From positions 434,001 to 498,000 of the forward strand of contig OZ242051.1 of the NCBI GenBank assembly GCA_965205255.1: a DNA stretch of 64,000 nt. Direction: 5' to 3'. The translations under genes and the position numbers were made by a program. Below, piece after piece: positions 49,592 to 59,381 of this stretch; the first letter of the stretch is position 1; each line of letters starts with the position of its first letter. Under the pieces are notes generated by a model that saw only the letters and a list, made by a program, of their open reading frames with translations, was not told the origin of the DNA and searched no databases. This DNA comes from G965205255 sp965205255. GTDB lineage: Bacteria; Pseudomonadota; Gammaproteobacteria; Pseudomonadales; Endozoicomonadaceae.

Positions 49592-49805
49592 TTATTTTCG
49601 CTTATTAATCACTCTGCTCTGATGGATTTATAAATGTGAAATCAATTGATAGTCACACCGACTAATCTTAACTGTTTTTCTCTCACAAAGATGCTAGCTT
49701 ATGCAGTTATACGGTTATCTTTTTACGCATGGGCATTAACCAATTTTTAAAGAGAAGTTAGCATTAGAAGCAGGTAATTTGTTTAATCTTCCTTGTAGCA
49801 GAAGC

Positions 49806-50519
49806 TCAGAAGAACTCATCCCATAAGCTCGTCTTTCCCGTAATTTTCTCTATATTTTTCAACTGTTGATGATGAAGATCAAGCTCTTGTTTTGTAGCAC
49901 GTACAACCACTAACTGATGGCGCTGAGTACTCTGCGGATTTACCCGAATATTTTCTTTGCTTGTATTAACCTCTTCTTCATTTAGCAACATAGCTGTTTG
50001 ACCACCCGTCATTCTCAAATAGACTTCTGCAAGCAATTGAGCATCAAGCAATGCACCATGAAATACACGATTCGAGTTATCTACATGATAACGACGGCAA
50101 AGTATATCAAGGCTATTTTTTTGACCAACGTGTTTTTTTCTGGCATAAACGAGACTATCGGTAATCTGACAGTAATTTTCTACCCGCTTTAAAGATGGGG
50201 AAAGCATGGCAAACTCATGGTTAATAAAACCAACATCAAATGGTGCATTATGAATAACAAGCTCAGCACCTTTGATAAAATCGAGAAATTCACCGGCAAC
50301 TTCTGCAAACAGAGGTCGGCCTGCCAAAAACTCATTACTGAGACCATGGACAGCAAAAGCTCCCTCATCTACAACTCTTTGTGGATCAACATATACGTGA
50401 TAATGACTACCTGTCAGCTTTCGATTTATCATCTCAACACAACCGATTTCAATAATCCGGTGTCCAAGACTCGGCTCTATACCAGTAGTTTCAGTATCTA
50501 ATACCACAATCCTTGACAT
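49806..50519 (-). CDS. dnaQ: DNA polymerase III epsilon subunit (proofreading exonuclease)
   Basis: This 237-residue protein has the DEDDh exonuclease motifs VLDTETTG (Exo I), HNAPFDVGF (Exo II) and HGALLDAQLLAEVY (Exo III). The C-terminal tail (SLWDEFF) is where the family binds the alpha subunit. It begins 2 bases after the rnhA stop, so the two are co-transcribed, unlike E. coli where they are divergent. Confidence 0.97.
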   Translation of the reverse strand: MSRIVVLDTETTGIEPSLGHRIIEIGCVEMINRKLTGSHYHVYVDPQRVVDEGAFAVHGLSNEFLAGRPLFAEVAGEFLDFIKGAELVIHNAPFDVGFINHEFAMLSPSLKRVENYCQITDSLVYARKKHVGQKNSLDILCRRYHVDNSNRVFHGALLDAQLLAEVYLRMTGGQTAMLLNEEEVNTSKENIRVNPQSTQRHQLVVVRATKQELDLHHQQLKNIEKITGKTSLWDEFF

Positions 50520-50521
50520 GC

Positions 50522-50992
50522 TTACCGCCCCTTACTCTCGTTACTAATTGTCTCAATCGCTTCTTTGGCCAGAGTATCCACCAATTCATTATCAGGATGC
50601 CCACTGTGTCCTTTAACCCAGTGCCACTTTACCTGATGTTGAGAAATAATTTCTAGCAGCTTCATCCAAAGATCTTTATTTTTTACAGGTTTTTTATTAG
50701 ATGTTTTCCAGTTGTTTTTTTGCCAGCTATTTATCCAGTCGGTGATACCATTTCGAACATAAGTTGAATCCGTAGTAAGATCAACAACGCAAGGCTTTTT
50801 TAAAGCTGATAACCCTTCTATAGCCGCCTGAAGCTCCATTCTGTTATTTGTGGTTACTTTTTCAGCTCCACTTAATGTTTTAACATGAGACCCGAACCTT
50901 AAAAGAACACCCCAACCCCCAGGACCCGGGTTGCCACTACAAGCCCCATCGGTAAATATTTCTACACTGTCTGGTTTATTTTTATTAGCCAT
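50522..50992 (-). CDS. rnhA: Ribonuclease HI
   Basis: It is 156 residues from ATG 50992; the open frame to 51061 adds an unconserved hydrophobic piece and overlaps the upstream gene. Conserved catalytic segments are FTDGACSGNPGPGGWG (Asp), TNNRMELQAAI (Glu), TDSTYV (Asp) and VKGHSGHPDNELVDTLA (His, Asp). It degrades the RNA of RNA-DNA hybrids. The ribosome site before this ATG is weak, so translation may couple to the upstream gene. Confidence 0.96.
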   Translation of the reverse strand: MANKNKPDSVEIFTDGACSGNPGPGGWGVLLRFGSHVKTLSGAEKVTTNNRMELQAAIEGLSALKKPCVVDLTTDSTYVRNGITDWINSWQKNNWKTSNKKPVKNKDLWMKLLEIISQHQVKWHWVKGHSGHPDNELVDTLAKEAIETISNESKGR

Positions 50993-51036
50993 AAAAAGGC
51001 TTAACTCCACGATGATATAGTAACAATGATGATACT

Positions 51037-51816
51037 TTAATCCAACAGAACACCAGAACACACATAACCAGCTCCAGCTAACTTTGAACAGAGTGAACGG
51101 GAGAAACCCTGATTATAGATTAAACCATTGCGCTCTTTCACAGCTACGATAATATAAATATTTCCTACCGGTATCGATTGTAAAGTCCGGGTTATACTAT
51201 TATGCTGCAAATTTTGCAACACATCTGGTGCAACATAAACAAAAGGTGCTTTTCTCAACTCGTGCCGAATGGTCAGGCAAGAAAAACCCAGTGTACGCAA
51301 CCAGCCAGACGCTGTGCTCGCTGTAATAAGTTTAGAGTTGCGAAAAACAGTCGGATATTTTGAGGTAAAAAAACGACTTAAGCCACCTAAACTTAATGGA
51401 TTAAACCCCATGATAATTATCGATCCGCCTGGAGACAAAACACGACTGGCCTCCCGTAGAACGCGCTGAGGTCTAGTTGTCCAGTCGAGCACATGGTGCA
51501 GCAACACAGCATCCATACTTTTACTCTGCAGAGGCCAGTAAAGTATTGATGAACTTATATCTTTATCAAAAAAAAATTCTGCAGAGCCCAAAGAGAGTAT
51601 GCGATCAAAACCTTTAATCATTGATTTGTTTTTCGTTTCAGAAAATCCTGCCAGACAGAGCCATTTTCCACTAAGCTCATTCACACAGGACTCTATTAAG
51701 CAACGCTCCACCTCACGAAGTTTTTTCTGCGCTGAACTCATAAACCACCGATACATTGGTAATGCTACCGTATCATAGGTTAAGCCGCATTGTGACAAGC
51801 CTTTATTTTTTATCAT
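51037..51816 (-). CDS. yafS: SAM-dependent methyltransferase-like protein (YafS type)
   Basis: It is about 259 residues; ATG choices at 51816, 51828 and 51849 cannot be separated. A class I methyltransferase fold is indicated by the DAVLLHHVLDW block, REASRVLSPGGSIIIMGFNPL, and the terminal PVGNIYIIVAVKER. The SAM glycine loop (LCLAGFSE) is weak, as in E. coli YafS. Position between gloB and rnhA is the E. coli order. Substrate is unknown. Confidence 0.85.
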   Translation of the reverse strand: MIKNKGLSQCGLTYDTVALPMYRWFMSSAQKKLREVERCLIESCVNELSGKWLCLAGFSETKNKSMIKGFDRILSLGSAEFFFDKDISSSILYWPLQSKSMDAVLLHHVLDWTTRPQRVLREASRVLSPGGSIIIMGFNPLSLGGLSRFFTSKYPTVFRNSKLITASTASGWLRTLGFSCLTIRHELRKAPFVYVAPDVLQNLQHNSITRTLQSIPVGNIYIIVAVKERNGLIYNQGFSRSLCSKLAGAGYVCSGVLLD

Positions 51817-52093
51817 TATGATACCCATCGCATTCTTGTGAAAATACAAAACACATAAACTAATAACTCTAACCGATTACTTTTTTTCAATCGAAAAAAT
51901 CTATTGATAGTCTATAATGCTCAGATATACTCCAGTCCCTCGCAGAAAGGCAACCAACCCATTAGGGTGTTTGACAAACAGTAGTATTATTAGAGACAAT
52001 GTTGAGTTTAACAAACTTACTCTTTCAAGATAAAAAAGTATTTTTAGCTTTTACAAGAAAGAAGTTAACCCTGATAAATATTTCGGCAAAGTG

Positions 52094-52876
52094 ATGCTAA
52101 AAATTCAAGCAATACCAGTCTTTAATGATAATTACATCTGGATCTTTTACAGCAGAGAGAGCTTTTGTGCGTGGGCAATAGATCCTGGCATGTCAGAACC
52201 TGTAATATCATTTTGCACTCAAAATAAGTTAACATTATCAGGAATTTTAGTAACACATCACCACTTTGACCATACAGGTGGTATTGAAGAACTTATTGCA
52301 CATACTCCAGTACCTGTTTACGGGCCAGAAAATAAAGCGATGCCTTATATTACCCAATCGTTTAATGATGGTGAATCATTAAGTCTTTCTGTTGGCAATT
52401 TTAAAATCATAAGCGTTCCTGGTCATACGCTTGATCATATCAGCTATTTTAGCAATAACCTTATCGCCAGCAATCCCGTGCTATTCATAGGTGACACTCT
52501 TTTTTCAGCAGGTTGTGGACGTATATTTGAGGGGACAGCAGAACAAATGCTGAACTCACTAAAAAAAATAAGTGCTCTACCCGTCAATACACTTATTTAT
52601 CCGGCACATGAATACACCTTGTCCAATATAGACTTTGCGTTAACAGTAGAGCCTGATAATAATAATCTCAGCTCTTACCAAAAAAAAGTACAAACATTAC
52701 GAAACAATGATCAGCCTTCACTACCAACAACACTTATAGAACAACTGTCAATAAATCCTTTTTTGCGCATTACATCGCCAACCATCATCAAAAATGTTTC
52801 ACAGTGGTCTGGCAGGCCGATGAAAACAAACCAGGATACTTTTGCTAACTTGCGACTGTGGAAGGATAACATTTAG
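52094..52876 (+). CDS. gloB: Hydroxyacylglutathione hydrolase (glyoxalase II)
   Basis: It is 260 residues, starting at ATG 52094 (a GTG lies just before). The metallo-beta-lactamase metal motif THHHFDHTGG is complete, with VPGHTLDHISYF, FIGDTLFSAGCGRIFEG and PAHEY further on. The substrate-binding C-terminal third matches the GloB family. It hydrolyses S-lactoylglutathione to lactate and glutathione, completing methylglyoxal detoxification. It precedes mltD by 82 bases on the same strand. Confidence 0.96.
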   Translation: MLKIQAIPVFNDNYIWIFYSRESFCAWAIDPGMSEPVISFCTQNKLTLSGILVTHHHFDHTGGIEELIAHTPVPVYGPENKAMPYITQSFNDGESLSLSVGNFKIISVPGHTLDHISYFSNNLIASNPVLFIGDTLFSAGCGRIFEGTAEQMLNSLKKISALPVNTLIYPAHEYTLSNIDFALTVEPDNNNLSSYQKKVQTLRNNDQPSLPTTLIEQLSINPFLRITSPTIIKNVSQWSGRPMKTNQDTFANLRLWKDNI

Positions 52877-52958
52877 CAAGTACTCATCATTTCTTGGCCC
52901 ATTATAAACATACACAGGAATGTTTAACAGAGCACAGAATGCACACTAAAGGTAAAAG

Positions 52959-54764
52959 ATGAAATTATTTTTTTCAATTAACAACAGAGATGTAGCCAAA
53001 AGTAAAAAACCGAAAGTCTTGGACATCATACCATTACTGCTTATCTCCTGTTTGCTTTCAGGATGCACCGGATTACCAGATCACTCCAATTCGACACTTT
53101 CAACTGACAATAAAAGTGCAGGAAAACTCAAAACAAAATCAAATAATCAACAAGAACCATCACGTTTCAAACATCATATTACTCACAACGATCTGTGGGA
53201 AAGTGTAAGAGCAAAAATGAGTAGTGAAGTTGATCAAAACAACCCTCGTATTGACTATTACGTCCGATGGTTCAGTAAACACCCCGGCTACTTTGAGAAA
53301 CTAATGGAACGCTCAAGACCCTATCTTTATTACATTATGAAAGAGGTTGAAAAGCGCAATATACCATCAGAGTTTGCGCTAGTACCAGCTGTTGAAAGCG
53401 CCTTTGATCCATTTGCTTACTCTAATGGGTTGGCTGCAGGATTATGGCAAATCACACCATCTACCGGAAAGTATTATGAAGTAAAGCAAGACTGGTGGTT
53501 CGACGGTCGAAGAGATGTTGTTACAGCCACTGAATTTGCACTCAATTACTTTCAGGAACTTTATAAGGAATTTAATAACTGGAAACTTGCACTCGCAGCT
53601 TATAATGCAGGCAACGGCACGGTAGGTCGCGCCATTAAGAAGAATCTCAAGCTCGGCAAACCTATCAGCTACTGGAATCTTCCTTTGCCAAGACAAACAG
53701 AGAACTATGTGCCTAAGCTGTTGGCTGTTGCTAAAATCGTAAAAAATCCGTCACTATACAACATAAAATTAGATCCTATTCCAGACAAGCCATATTTTAA
53801 AAAAGTAGATACAGGCTCTCAGATTGACTTAAAACGTGCAGCCTCAATGGCGAATATTTCGTTTAAAGATTTGCGACAACTGAACCCTGGATTTAATCGA
53901 TGGGCGACAGACCCTAACGGCCCCTTTACTCTGTTGCTCCCTGTCAAGCATGCTAAAATCTTCAAAACAACTTTGGCTTCTATGCCCTCAAGTGAAAGAA
54001 TCAGCTGGCAACGATATACCGTCCATTCAGGAGACACCCTCAACAGTATTGCCAAAATATTCAATGCCAGCCCTGACATAATTAAGGCAATCAACCGATT
54101 ACAGTCAACCACTATTTATTCGGGAGAGACGCTATTAATACCGCAACCTATCGATGATAATACGATCATAACTCACAAACAAAAAGCACTGGCGCTGGCT
54201 CAGGCTAAAAATATCCTTAGCGATAATCAAGGGCGTATCCGACACCAATATACTGTCAAGTCAGGCGATAGCTTATGGAAAATTGCAAAAGAACATAATT
54301 TATCAATAACCGAACTAACTAAATGGAACCATTTCACCAAAACAAATACAGTTCATCCGGGACAGACTCTGTTACTCTGGATTGGTCGTGAGAATCTTAT
54401 CCGAAAAAACTACATTGTTAAATCCGGTGACAATCTTTGGAATATTGCCAAAAGATTTGGAACAACCATTGATCAGGTTCTGGAATGGAATAAGCTTTCT
54501 CCAAGGGCATTACTGCATCCCAAACAAAAACTTGTTATCTGGAAACCCCCTTCAGACGTAAAAATAAAAACACAACTCACCCACTCCGGCAGTGTCATAC
54601 GCAAGGTTTTTTATACCGTAAAGCAAGGAGAGTCAATCAAAAAGATTGCAAATAAGTTTCGCGTGCAAAGCAACCAGATAACATACTGGAACACACTTAA
54701 AACTCACCATATCAAGCCAGGACAACAACTGACGTTATTTGTAGATGTCACTCATACAAACTAA
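52959..54764 (+). CDS. mltD: Membrane-bound lytic murein transglycosylase D
   Basis: This 601-residue lipoprotein, preceded by AGG, has a signal segment ending in the lipobox LSGC (Cys at about residue 36). The SLT domain has the catalytic Glu in VPAVESAFDPFAYSNGLAAG, then LWQITPSTGKYY and LALAAYNAGNGTV. Four LysM modules follow (YTVHSGDTLN, YTVKSGDSLWKIAK, YIVKSGDNLWNIAK, YTVKQGESIKKIAN), two more than many homologues. It cleaves peptidoglycan glycan strands in the cell wall. A 48-base hairpin repeat begins 5 bases after the stop. Confidence 0.96.
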   Translation: MKLFFSINNRDVAKSKKPKVLDIIPLLLISCLLSGCTGLPDHSNSTLSTDNKSAGKLKTKSNNQQEPSRFKHHITHNDLWESVRAKMSSEVDQNNPRIDYYVRWFSKHPGYFEKLMERSRPYLYYIMKEVEKRNIPSEFALVPAVESAFDPFAYSNGLAAGLWQITPSTGKYYEVKQDWWFDGRRDVVTATEFALNYFQELYKEFNNWKLALAAYNAGNGTVGRAIKKNLKLGKPISYWNLPLPRQTENYVPKLLAVAKIVKNPSLYNIKLDPIPDKPYFKKVDTGSQIDLKRAASMANISFKDLRQLNPGFNRWATDPNGPFTLLLPVKHAKIFKTTLASMPSSERISWQRYTVHSGDTLNSIAKIFNASPDIIKAINRLQSTTIYSGETLLIPQPIDDNTIITHKQKALALAQAKNILSDNQGRIRHQYTVKSGDSLWKIAKEHNLSITELTKWNHFTKTNTVHPGQTLLLWIGRENLIRKNYIVKSGDNLWNIAKRFGTTIDQVLEWNKLSPRALLHPKQKLVIWKPPSDVKIKTQLTHSGSVIRKVFYTVKQGESIKKIANKFRVQSNQITYWNTLKTHHIKPGQQLTLFVDVTHTN

Positions 54765-54768
54765 CCTT

Positions 54769-54816
54769 TTATACTAGCATCTGCTTCTAACTATCGTGAA
54801 ACAGGTGCTGGTATAA
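54769..54816. terminator. Hairpin repeat between mltD and rluC
   Basis: TTATACTAGCATCTG pairs with CAGGTGCTGGTATAA (two G-U pairs) over 15 positions with an 18-base loop. The two arms match the two ends of the interspersed repeat at 45101-45266 and 62560-62722, so this is an ends-only copy. It lies between convergent genes and may terminate both. Confidence 0.7.
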
Positions 54817-54849
54817 GCAGGAAAGAAGCATTTTGATTTCTTTTGACTA

Positions 54850-55809
54850 TCAGCTGAGGTTTTTCAATCCACGCTCAAAATCATCTGGTAAAGGCGCTAC
54901 AAACTCCATACGTTCACCATTTAGTGTAGTTATACCTAAACTTGAAGCATGTAACATTAGTCGCCGTATACCCATATTTTTCATTTTTTTATTGATATCA
55001 TCATCGCCATATTTGAGATCTGCAATAATTGGATGTCCGACATGACGTGTATGAACACGGATCTGATGCGTCCGACCTGTATCCAATATTACATTAAGCA
55101 ATGAACAGCCCTTATAACGCCCGATCACTTTAAAACGGGTTCTGGACGCCTTTCCGTCTTCGGAAACAAGCACAATACGCTCACCTGACTTTAAGACATT
55201 CTTTACCAGAGACGCATTCACGGTCTGTATGCGTGAAGGCCAGCTACCTGCCACTAATGCAGTGTAGCTTTTATAAACCCGAGCCAAACGAATTTGCTCA
55301 TGCAAGTGTCTGAGCATGCTACGCTTTTTTGCCACCATCAGACAACCTGATGTATCCTTATCAATACGATGAACCAACTCCAGAAACTTGGAATCAGGCC
55401 TTAGCTGGCGCAAACTTTCAATAACACCCAAGCGTACTCCACTACCACCATGCACTGCGATACCACTTGGCTTGTTGAGTACGATCAGCACATCATCCTC
55501 ATAAATAACGGAAGACTCCAGTAATCGTGAATAACTTATACTTGGCTTAGGAAGCTTATTGGTTGTCGCCGTTCGAACAGGTGGAATCCGAACCACATCA
55601 CCTTGGCTTAGTCGGCTGAAAGCCTTGGCCCGTTTTTTATTAACCCGAACTTCACCTTTTCTGATAATGCGATAAATCAATGTTTTGGGGACACCTTTAA
55701 GCAAAGATACCAAAAAATTATCTAAACGCTGTTCAACATGCCGTTCGTCGATATGTATGTTTCTGACAGTAGCAGGTTCACCCATTTTTTTTAATTCAGT
55801 CTCCAACAT
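54850..55809 (-). CDS. rluC: Ribosomal large subunit pseudouridine synthase C
   Basis: It is 319 residues from ATG 55809. The longest frame starts with TTG at 55863, and an ATG at 55785 would also fit; 319 equals the E. coli length. It has an S4 RNA-binding domain at the N terminus (RLDNFLVSLLKGVPKTLIYR), then the catalytic block LVHRIDKDTSGCLMV with the active Asp, and GRTHQIRVH. It isomerises uridines in 23S rRNA. Divergent placement from rne is standard in gammaproteobacteria and supports rluC over rluD. Confidence 0.93.
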   Translation of the reverse strand: MLETELKKMGEPATVRNIHIDERHVEQRLDNFLVSLLKGVPKTLIYRIIRKGEVRVNKKRAKAFSRLSQGDVVRIPPVRTATTNKLPKPSISYSRLLESSVIYEDDVLIVLNKPSGIAVHGGSGVRLGVIESLRQLRPDSKFLELVHRIDKDTSGCLMVAKKRSMLRHLHEQIRLARVYKSYTALVAGSWPSRIQTVNASLVKNVLKSGERIVLVSEDGKASRTRFKVIGRYKGCSLLNVILDTGRTHQIRVHTRHVGHPIIADLKYGDDDINKKMKNMGIRRLMLHASSLGITTLNGERMEFVAPLPDDFERGLKNLS

Positions 55810-56502
55810 ATACGGGATATTACCCGAAAAACATTTTTTTTTCCAGCTTTCTATTTGCTGCAACTTGAAAGAACTGGTATATTTGACGTGTTTATGTATT
55901 ATAATTGGTCACTAACGGCTGTTTCGAACATCAGTTCAATTTATTATTAGTGTAATAATTGACAGATACAAAGCAGACTTTGAAAAAAACAATTTAGTTT
56001 ATACATTGTTTTTTAGTACTGGGTCAACAACTCTGTGATAGAGAATAATCAGACAAGAAAGAATTGGTGAAACTGTTAAATAATGCAAGTAAACAGTTCA
56101 TAATGAAAGTAGGCAGTTTACATAAAACTGTATAGTGAATTTAGCGTACTAGGATGCTTTTATTTACTTAACCAGCAAAAGAAGCTGAGTAATTGAATCG
56201 TGCTGGTACACCCTGTAAACCTAGGGAAAACATGTGAAAAGATCGCTATTTTAGTTAGGATTAGTTTCTGAACAAGGCACTGACAAAACCTGAGATATGG
56301 AAAAAGCAGATGAAGAGCGGATAAGACCTTTCGGACAGAAGCCTGAAGCGAGCATATAATGCTGAGCTGATGAAATGATCAGACAGGCAGTGATACTTCA
56401 ATACGATACCATATCCCTGTCAGACTAACAGCGTAACTGCTGATAACACCTACAGAATTTAGCCTTTCAATGTTATGACCTCTAAAGTAAAGATCGATCT
56501 GC
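55810..56502 (+). promoter_or_regulatory. Long rluC-rne intergenic region, probable rne leader
   Basis: These 693 bases separate the divergent genes rluC and rne and contain no gene. A small hairpin CAGTTT/AAACTG lies near 56113-56129. A long untranslated leader is the site of RNase E autoregulation in E. coli. The same role is inferred here from position only. Confidence 0.45.
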
Positions 56503-59292
56503 ATGAAAAGAATGCTTATCAATGCAACTCAGCAAGAAGAGCTTAGAGTTGCGCTTGTTGATGGACAAAAGCTCTATGATCTTGACATTGAGTCAAGCGA
56601 ACGAGAACAAAAAAAAGCTAACATATACAAGGGAGTAATCACCTCCGTTGAGCCTAGCCTTGAAGCCGCTTTTGTCGATTATGGTGGAGAAAAGAAAGGA
56701 TTCCTGCCTCTCAAAGAAGTTTCGAGGGAATACTTTTCTCAATCATCTTCTGGCGAAAGGAGCCACATAAAAGATGTACTAAAAGAAGGCCAAGAGTTAG
56801 TTGTACAAGTTGAACGTGAAGAGCGAGGCAACAAAGGGGCAGCTTTATCAACATTTATTAGTCTTGCCGGACGTTATCTGGTTCTGATGCCTAACAACCC
56901 ACGTGCCGGTGGTATTTCAAGACGCATCGAAGGTGAAGAACGCGCCGAACTACGCAACACATTAAATGAAATGACACTTCCTGAAGATAAGGGTGTTATC
57001 GTCCGTACTGCTGGGCTTGGTCGCAATAGCGAAGAATTGCAGTGGGATCTTAGCTACTTACTACAGGTCTGGTCAGCAATTCAAAAGGCTGCCGAGAAAA
57101 AGAACGGTCCCTTTTTGATTTATCAGGAAAGTGATCTTATCACTCGGGCTATTCGCGATTACCTGCGACAGGATATTGGTGAAGTACTACTGGATACCCC
57201 CAAAGCCTACACCCAAACAAAAGATCTGATTCAACAGATCATGCCCCACTACCAAGACAAAATAAAGCTTTACCAGGACAATGAACCTTTATTCAATCGC
57301 TTTCAAATAGAAAGCCAGATCGAAACAGCTTTTGAGCGTGAAGTTAAACTTCCTTCCGGTGGTTCTATTGTCATTGACCCAACAGAGGCACTTGTTTCTA
57401 TTGATATTAACTCTGCTCGTGCCACACGAGGTACTGATATTGAAGAAACAGCACTGACTACAAACCTCGAAGCTGCAGACGAAATCGGGCGCCAGTTGCG
57501 CTTGAGAGATATTGGTGGCTTGATTGTTATTGACTTTATAGATATGGGTAATCCTCGCAATCAGCGTCACGTAGAAAACCGCATAAGAGACGCCTTGCAA
57601 ATGGACAGAGCTAGGGTTCAAGTAGGAAGAATCTCACGCTTTGGTCTCCTCGAAATGTCTAGACAACGTCTGCGCCCATCACTAGGTGAAAGTAGCGGTG
57701 TCGTTTGCCCTCGCTGCCTTGGACATGGAATCATTCGGGATGTTAGCTCGCTGGCTTTATCAATTTTACGCCTAATTGAAGAAGAGTCCATGAAAAGCAA
57801 TACCTCAGAAATTCAGGCACAAGTTCCTGTGGCAGTTGGAACATTTCTTCTAAATGAAAAGCGTCATGTAATTAGTCGTACAGAAAAAAATCACAAAGTA
57901 CGGGTTATTATTATTCCTAATCCTAATCTAGAAACACCCCACTACGATTTACGACGCTTGCGTAGTGATCAAATTGGACCCGACCATGAGTATAACCTTA
58001 AAGTAGAAAAAACCTTTGAGAGCACGATCGATTACAATACTGTCAGCGATACAGCAAAAGTTTCAACAACCCAGGAAAAAGCAGCAGTACAACACGTAAA
58101 ACCAACAGAGCCACCCGCTCCAAATGCAACAGCTTTTAAATTCTCGGGATTAAAAAACTTTGTAAAATCACTACTTGGTATGTTTGGCACTGAACAGAAC
58201 CGTTCACCAGCCAAATCAGTATCATCACAAAATAGAATACCCAACTCCAGAAAAAAACAACAAGACTCTCAGGGAAGCAACAAAAAAAGACAGTGGAGTA
58301 ATAATAAAAGTCAACGAAATCAGGGTCAGACAAACAGCAATGGCAACAAAAACAACAAGCCACCTCGCTTTAACAACCAACAGGATAGTCATCACAAACG
58401 AGAAAACAACATACCTGAAAGAAAAGATAACGGCTCAGATTTTAATACTTCAGCCAAAAGAAAACCAGAGCCTAAAAGAGATGCTTACTCTCAGGGTAGA
58501 GGCTACTCTACTGACAATAGCGATGATAAGCGCAGGCGACCCAGAAACTCAGGCTCTCGCCGTCGAAGCAATAGACCTTCACAAAGAGATAATAAATATA
58601 CTCGAGAAGTGCCTGATAATAAAAACCTTCAGCATTCAGTTGCCAGAGCGGATAACATCGCACAACAGAGCGATGAAAAAAAAGATCTGAAAAAACAAAA
58701 AATTTCAACCAAAGCAACTGAAACTCAACATGCTCCAGAAACCAATACCATTGAGAATCACTCAAAGGTAGAGTCACAAAAAGTTGAGCACGCTATCAAG
58801 CCTGGAGGACAAGCTTTACAAAGCAACCAAGTTTTGAGTGAAGCCAGGGTTGAAAAAACAACCGATCAAACTCACGAAGCTACAAAAAACCAACAGCCAT
58901 CACAAGTTAAGGATATCTCGGCTGCTGTTTTACAGGCTATCGAAAAAACCCGTGACAATATCACTTCTGAACCAACAAAAGGCTCAAGCAACGCACAGAG
59001 CAACATAGCTAATGATTCTGCCAAGTCAGTTGACAAATCTTCTGCAGAACAAAAGCAAGAAAAAGAAAAGACTAGCACTATCACTGACAAACCGGTGCAT
59101 AGAAAGAGGCGTAGAGCTATTAACGACCCACGCCTTAAGCGAAAGGAGAAAAACAATACTGTTACTGAAGGTGTTACTGAAGGTTTTACTGAAGGTGTTA
59201 CTGATAAACCGACAACTCCCTCAGAATCTTCAGAAAGTGCTGAGCCTGCTTTAAATAAGAAAACAACTCAGCCATCCGGCACAAGTGAATAG
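56503..59292 (+). CDS. rne: Ribonuclease E
   Basis: This 929-residue protein starts MKRMLINATQQEELRVAL. The S1 domain (KGVITSVEPSLEAAFVDYG) is followed by the 5' sensor and the DNase I-like catalytic core, with catalytic Asp residues in SIDINSARATRG and IVIDFIDMGNPRNQ. The zinc-link CPRCLGHG follows. The C-terminal half from about residue 500 is a low-complexity, Lys/Arg/Asn/Gln-rich scaffold expected to bind RNA and degradosome partners. Near its end there is a 12-base repeat giving VTEGVTEGFTEGVTDK. It is the main endoribonuclease for mRNA decay and rRNA and tRNA processing. Confidence 0.97.
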   Translation: MKRMLINATQQEELRVALVDGQKLYDLDIESSEREQKKANIYKGVITSVEPSLEAAFVDYGGEKKGFLPLKEVSREYFSQSSSGERSHIKDVLKEGQELVVQVEREERGNKGAALSTFISLAGRYLVLMPNNPRAGGISRRIEGEERAELRNTLNEMTLPEDKGVIVRTAGLGRNSEELQWDLSYLLQVWSAIQKAAEKKNGPFLIYQESDLITRAIRDYLRQDIGEVLLDTPKAYTQTKDLIQQIMPHYQDKIKLYQDNEPLFNRFQIESQIETAFEREVKLPSGGSIVIDPTEALVSIDINSARATRGTDIEETALTTNLEAADEIGRQLRLRDIGGLIVIDFIDMGNPRNQRHVENRIRDALQMDRARVQVGRISRFGLLEMSRQRLRPSLGESSGVVCPRCLGHGIIRDVSSLALSILRLIEEESMKSNTSEIQAQVPVAVGTFLLNEKRHVISRTEKNHKVRVIIIPNPNLETPHYDLRRLRSDQIGPDHEYNLKVEKTFESTIDYNTVSDTAKVSTTQEKAAVQHVKPTEPPAPNATAFKFSGLKNFVKSLLGMFGTEQNRSPAKSVSSQNRIPNSRKKQQDSQGSNKKRQWSNNKSQRNQGQTNSNGNKNNKPPRFNNQQDSHHKRENNIPERKDNGSDFNTSAKRKPEPKRDAYSQGRGYSTDNSDDKRRRPRNSGSRRRSNRPSQRDNKYTREVPDNKNLQHSVARADNIAQQSDEKKDLKKQKISTKATETQHAPETNTIENHSKVESQKVEHAIKPGGQALQSNQVLSEARVEKTTDQTHEATKNQQPSQVKDISAAVLQAIEKTRDNITSEPTKGSSNAQSNIANDSAKSVDKSSAEQKQEKEKTSTITDKPVHRKRRRAINDPRLKRKEKNNTVTEGVTEGFTEGVTDKPTTPSESSESAEPALNKKTTQPSGTSE
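59160..59207 (+). repeat. Short tandem repeat in rne tail
   Basis: About four imperfect 12-base units (GTTACTGAAGGT type) encode VTEG, VTEG, FTEG, VTDK in the disordered tail of RNase E. Unit size is a multiple of three, so copy number can vary in frame. Confidence 0.75.
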
Positions 59293-59301
59293 CATCCACT
59301 A

Positions 59302-59332
59302 TTCTCCATCCTGATTACTTCAGGGTGGAGAA
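59302..59332. terminator. Hairpin between convergent rne and gpsA
   Basis: TTCTCCATCCTGA pairs with TCAGGGTGGAGAA over 13 positions (one G-U) with a 5-base loop, 9 bases after the rne stop. No T run follows on either strand, so it may be an end-protecting or Rho-assisted structure rather than a classical terminator. Confidence 0.6.
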
Positions 59333-59381
59333 ATGGTCAATAACGGGGATTAAGATCTGCATATTCCGGCTAGGGTTCATT

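Noticed and set aside
58175..58690. 171-codon plus-strand frame within rne
   Set aside because: It is an out-of-frame reading of the low-complexity Lys/Asn-rich tail of RNase E.
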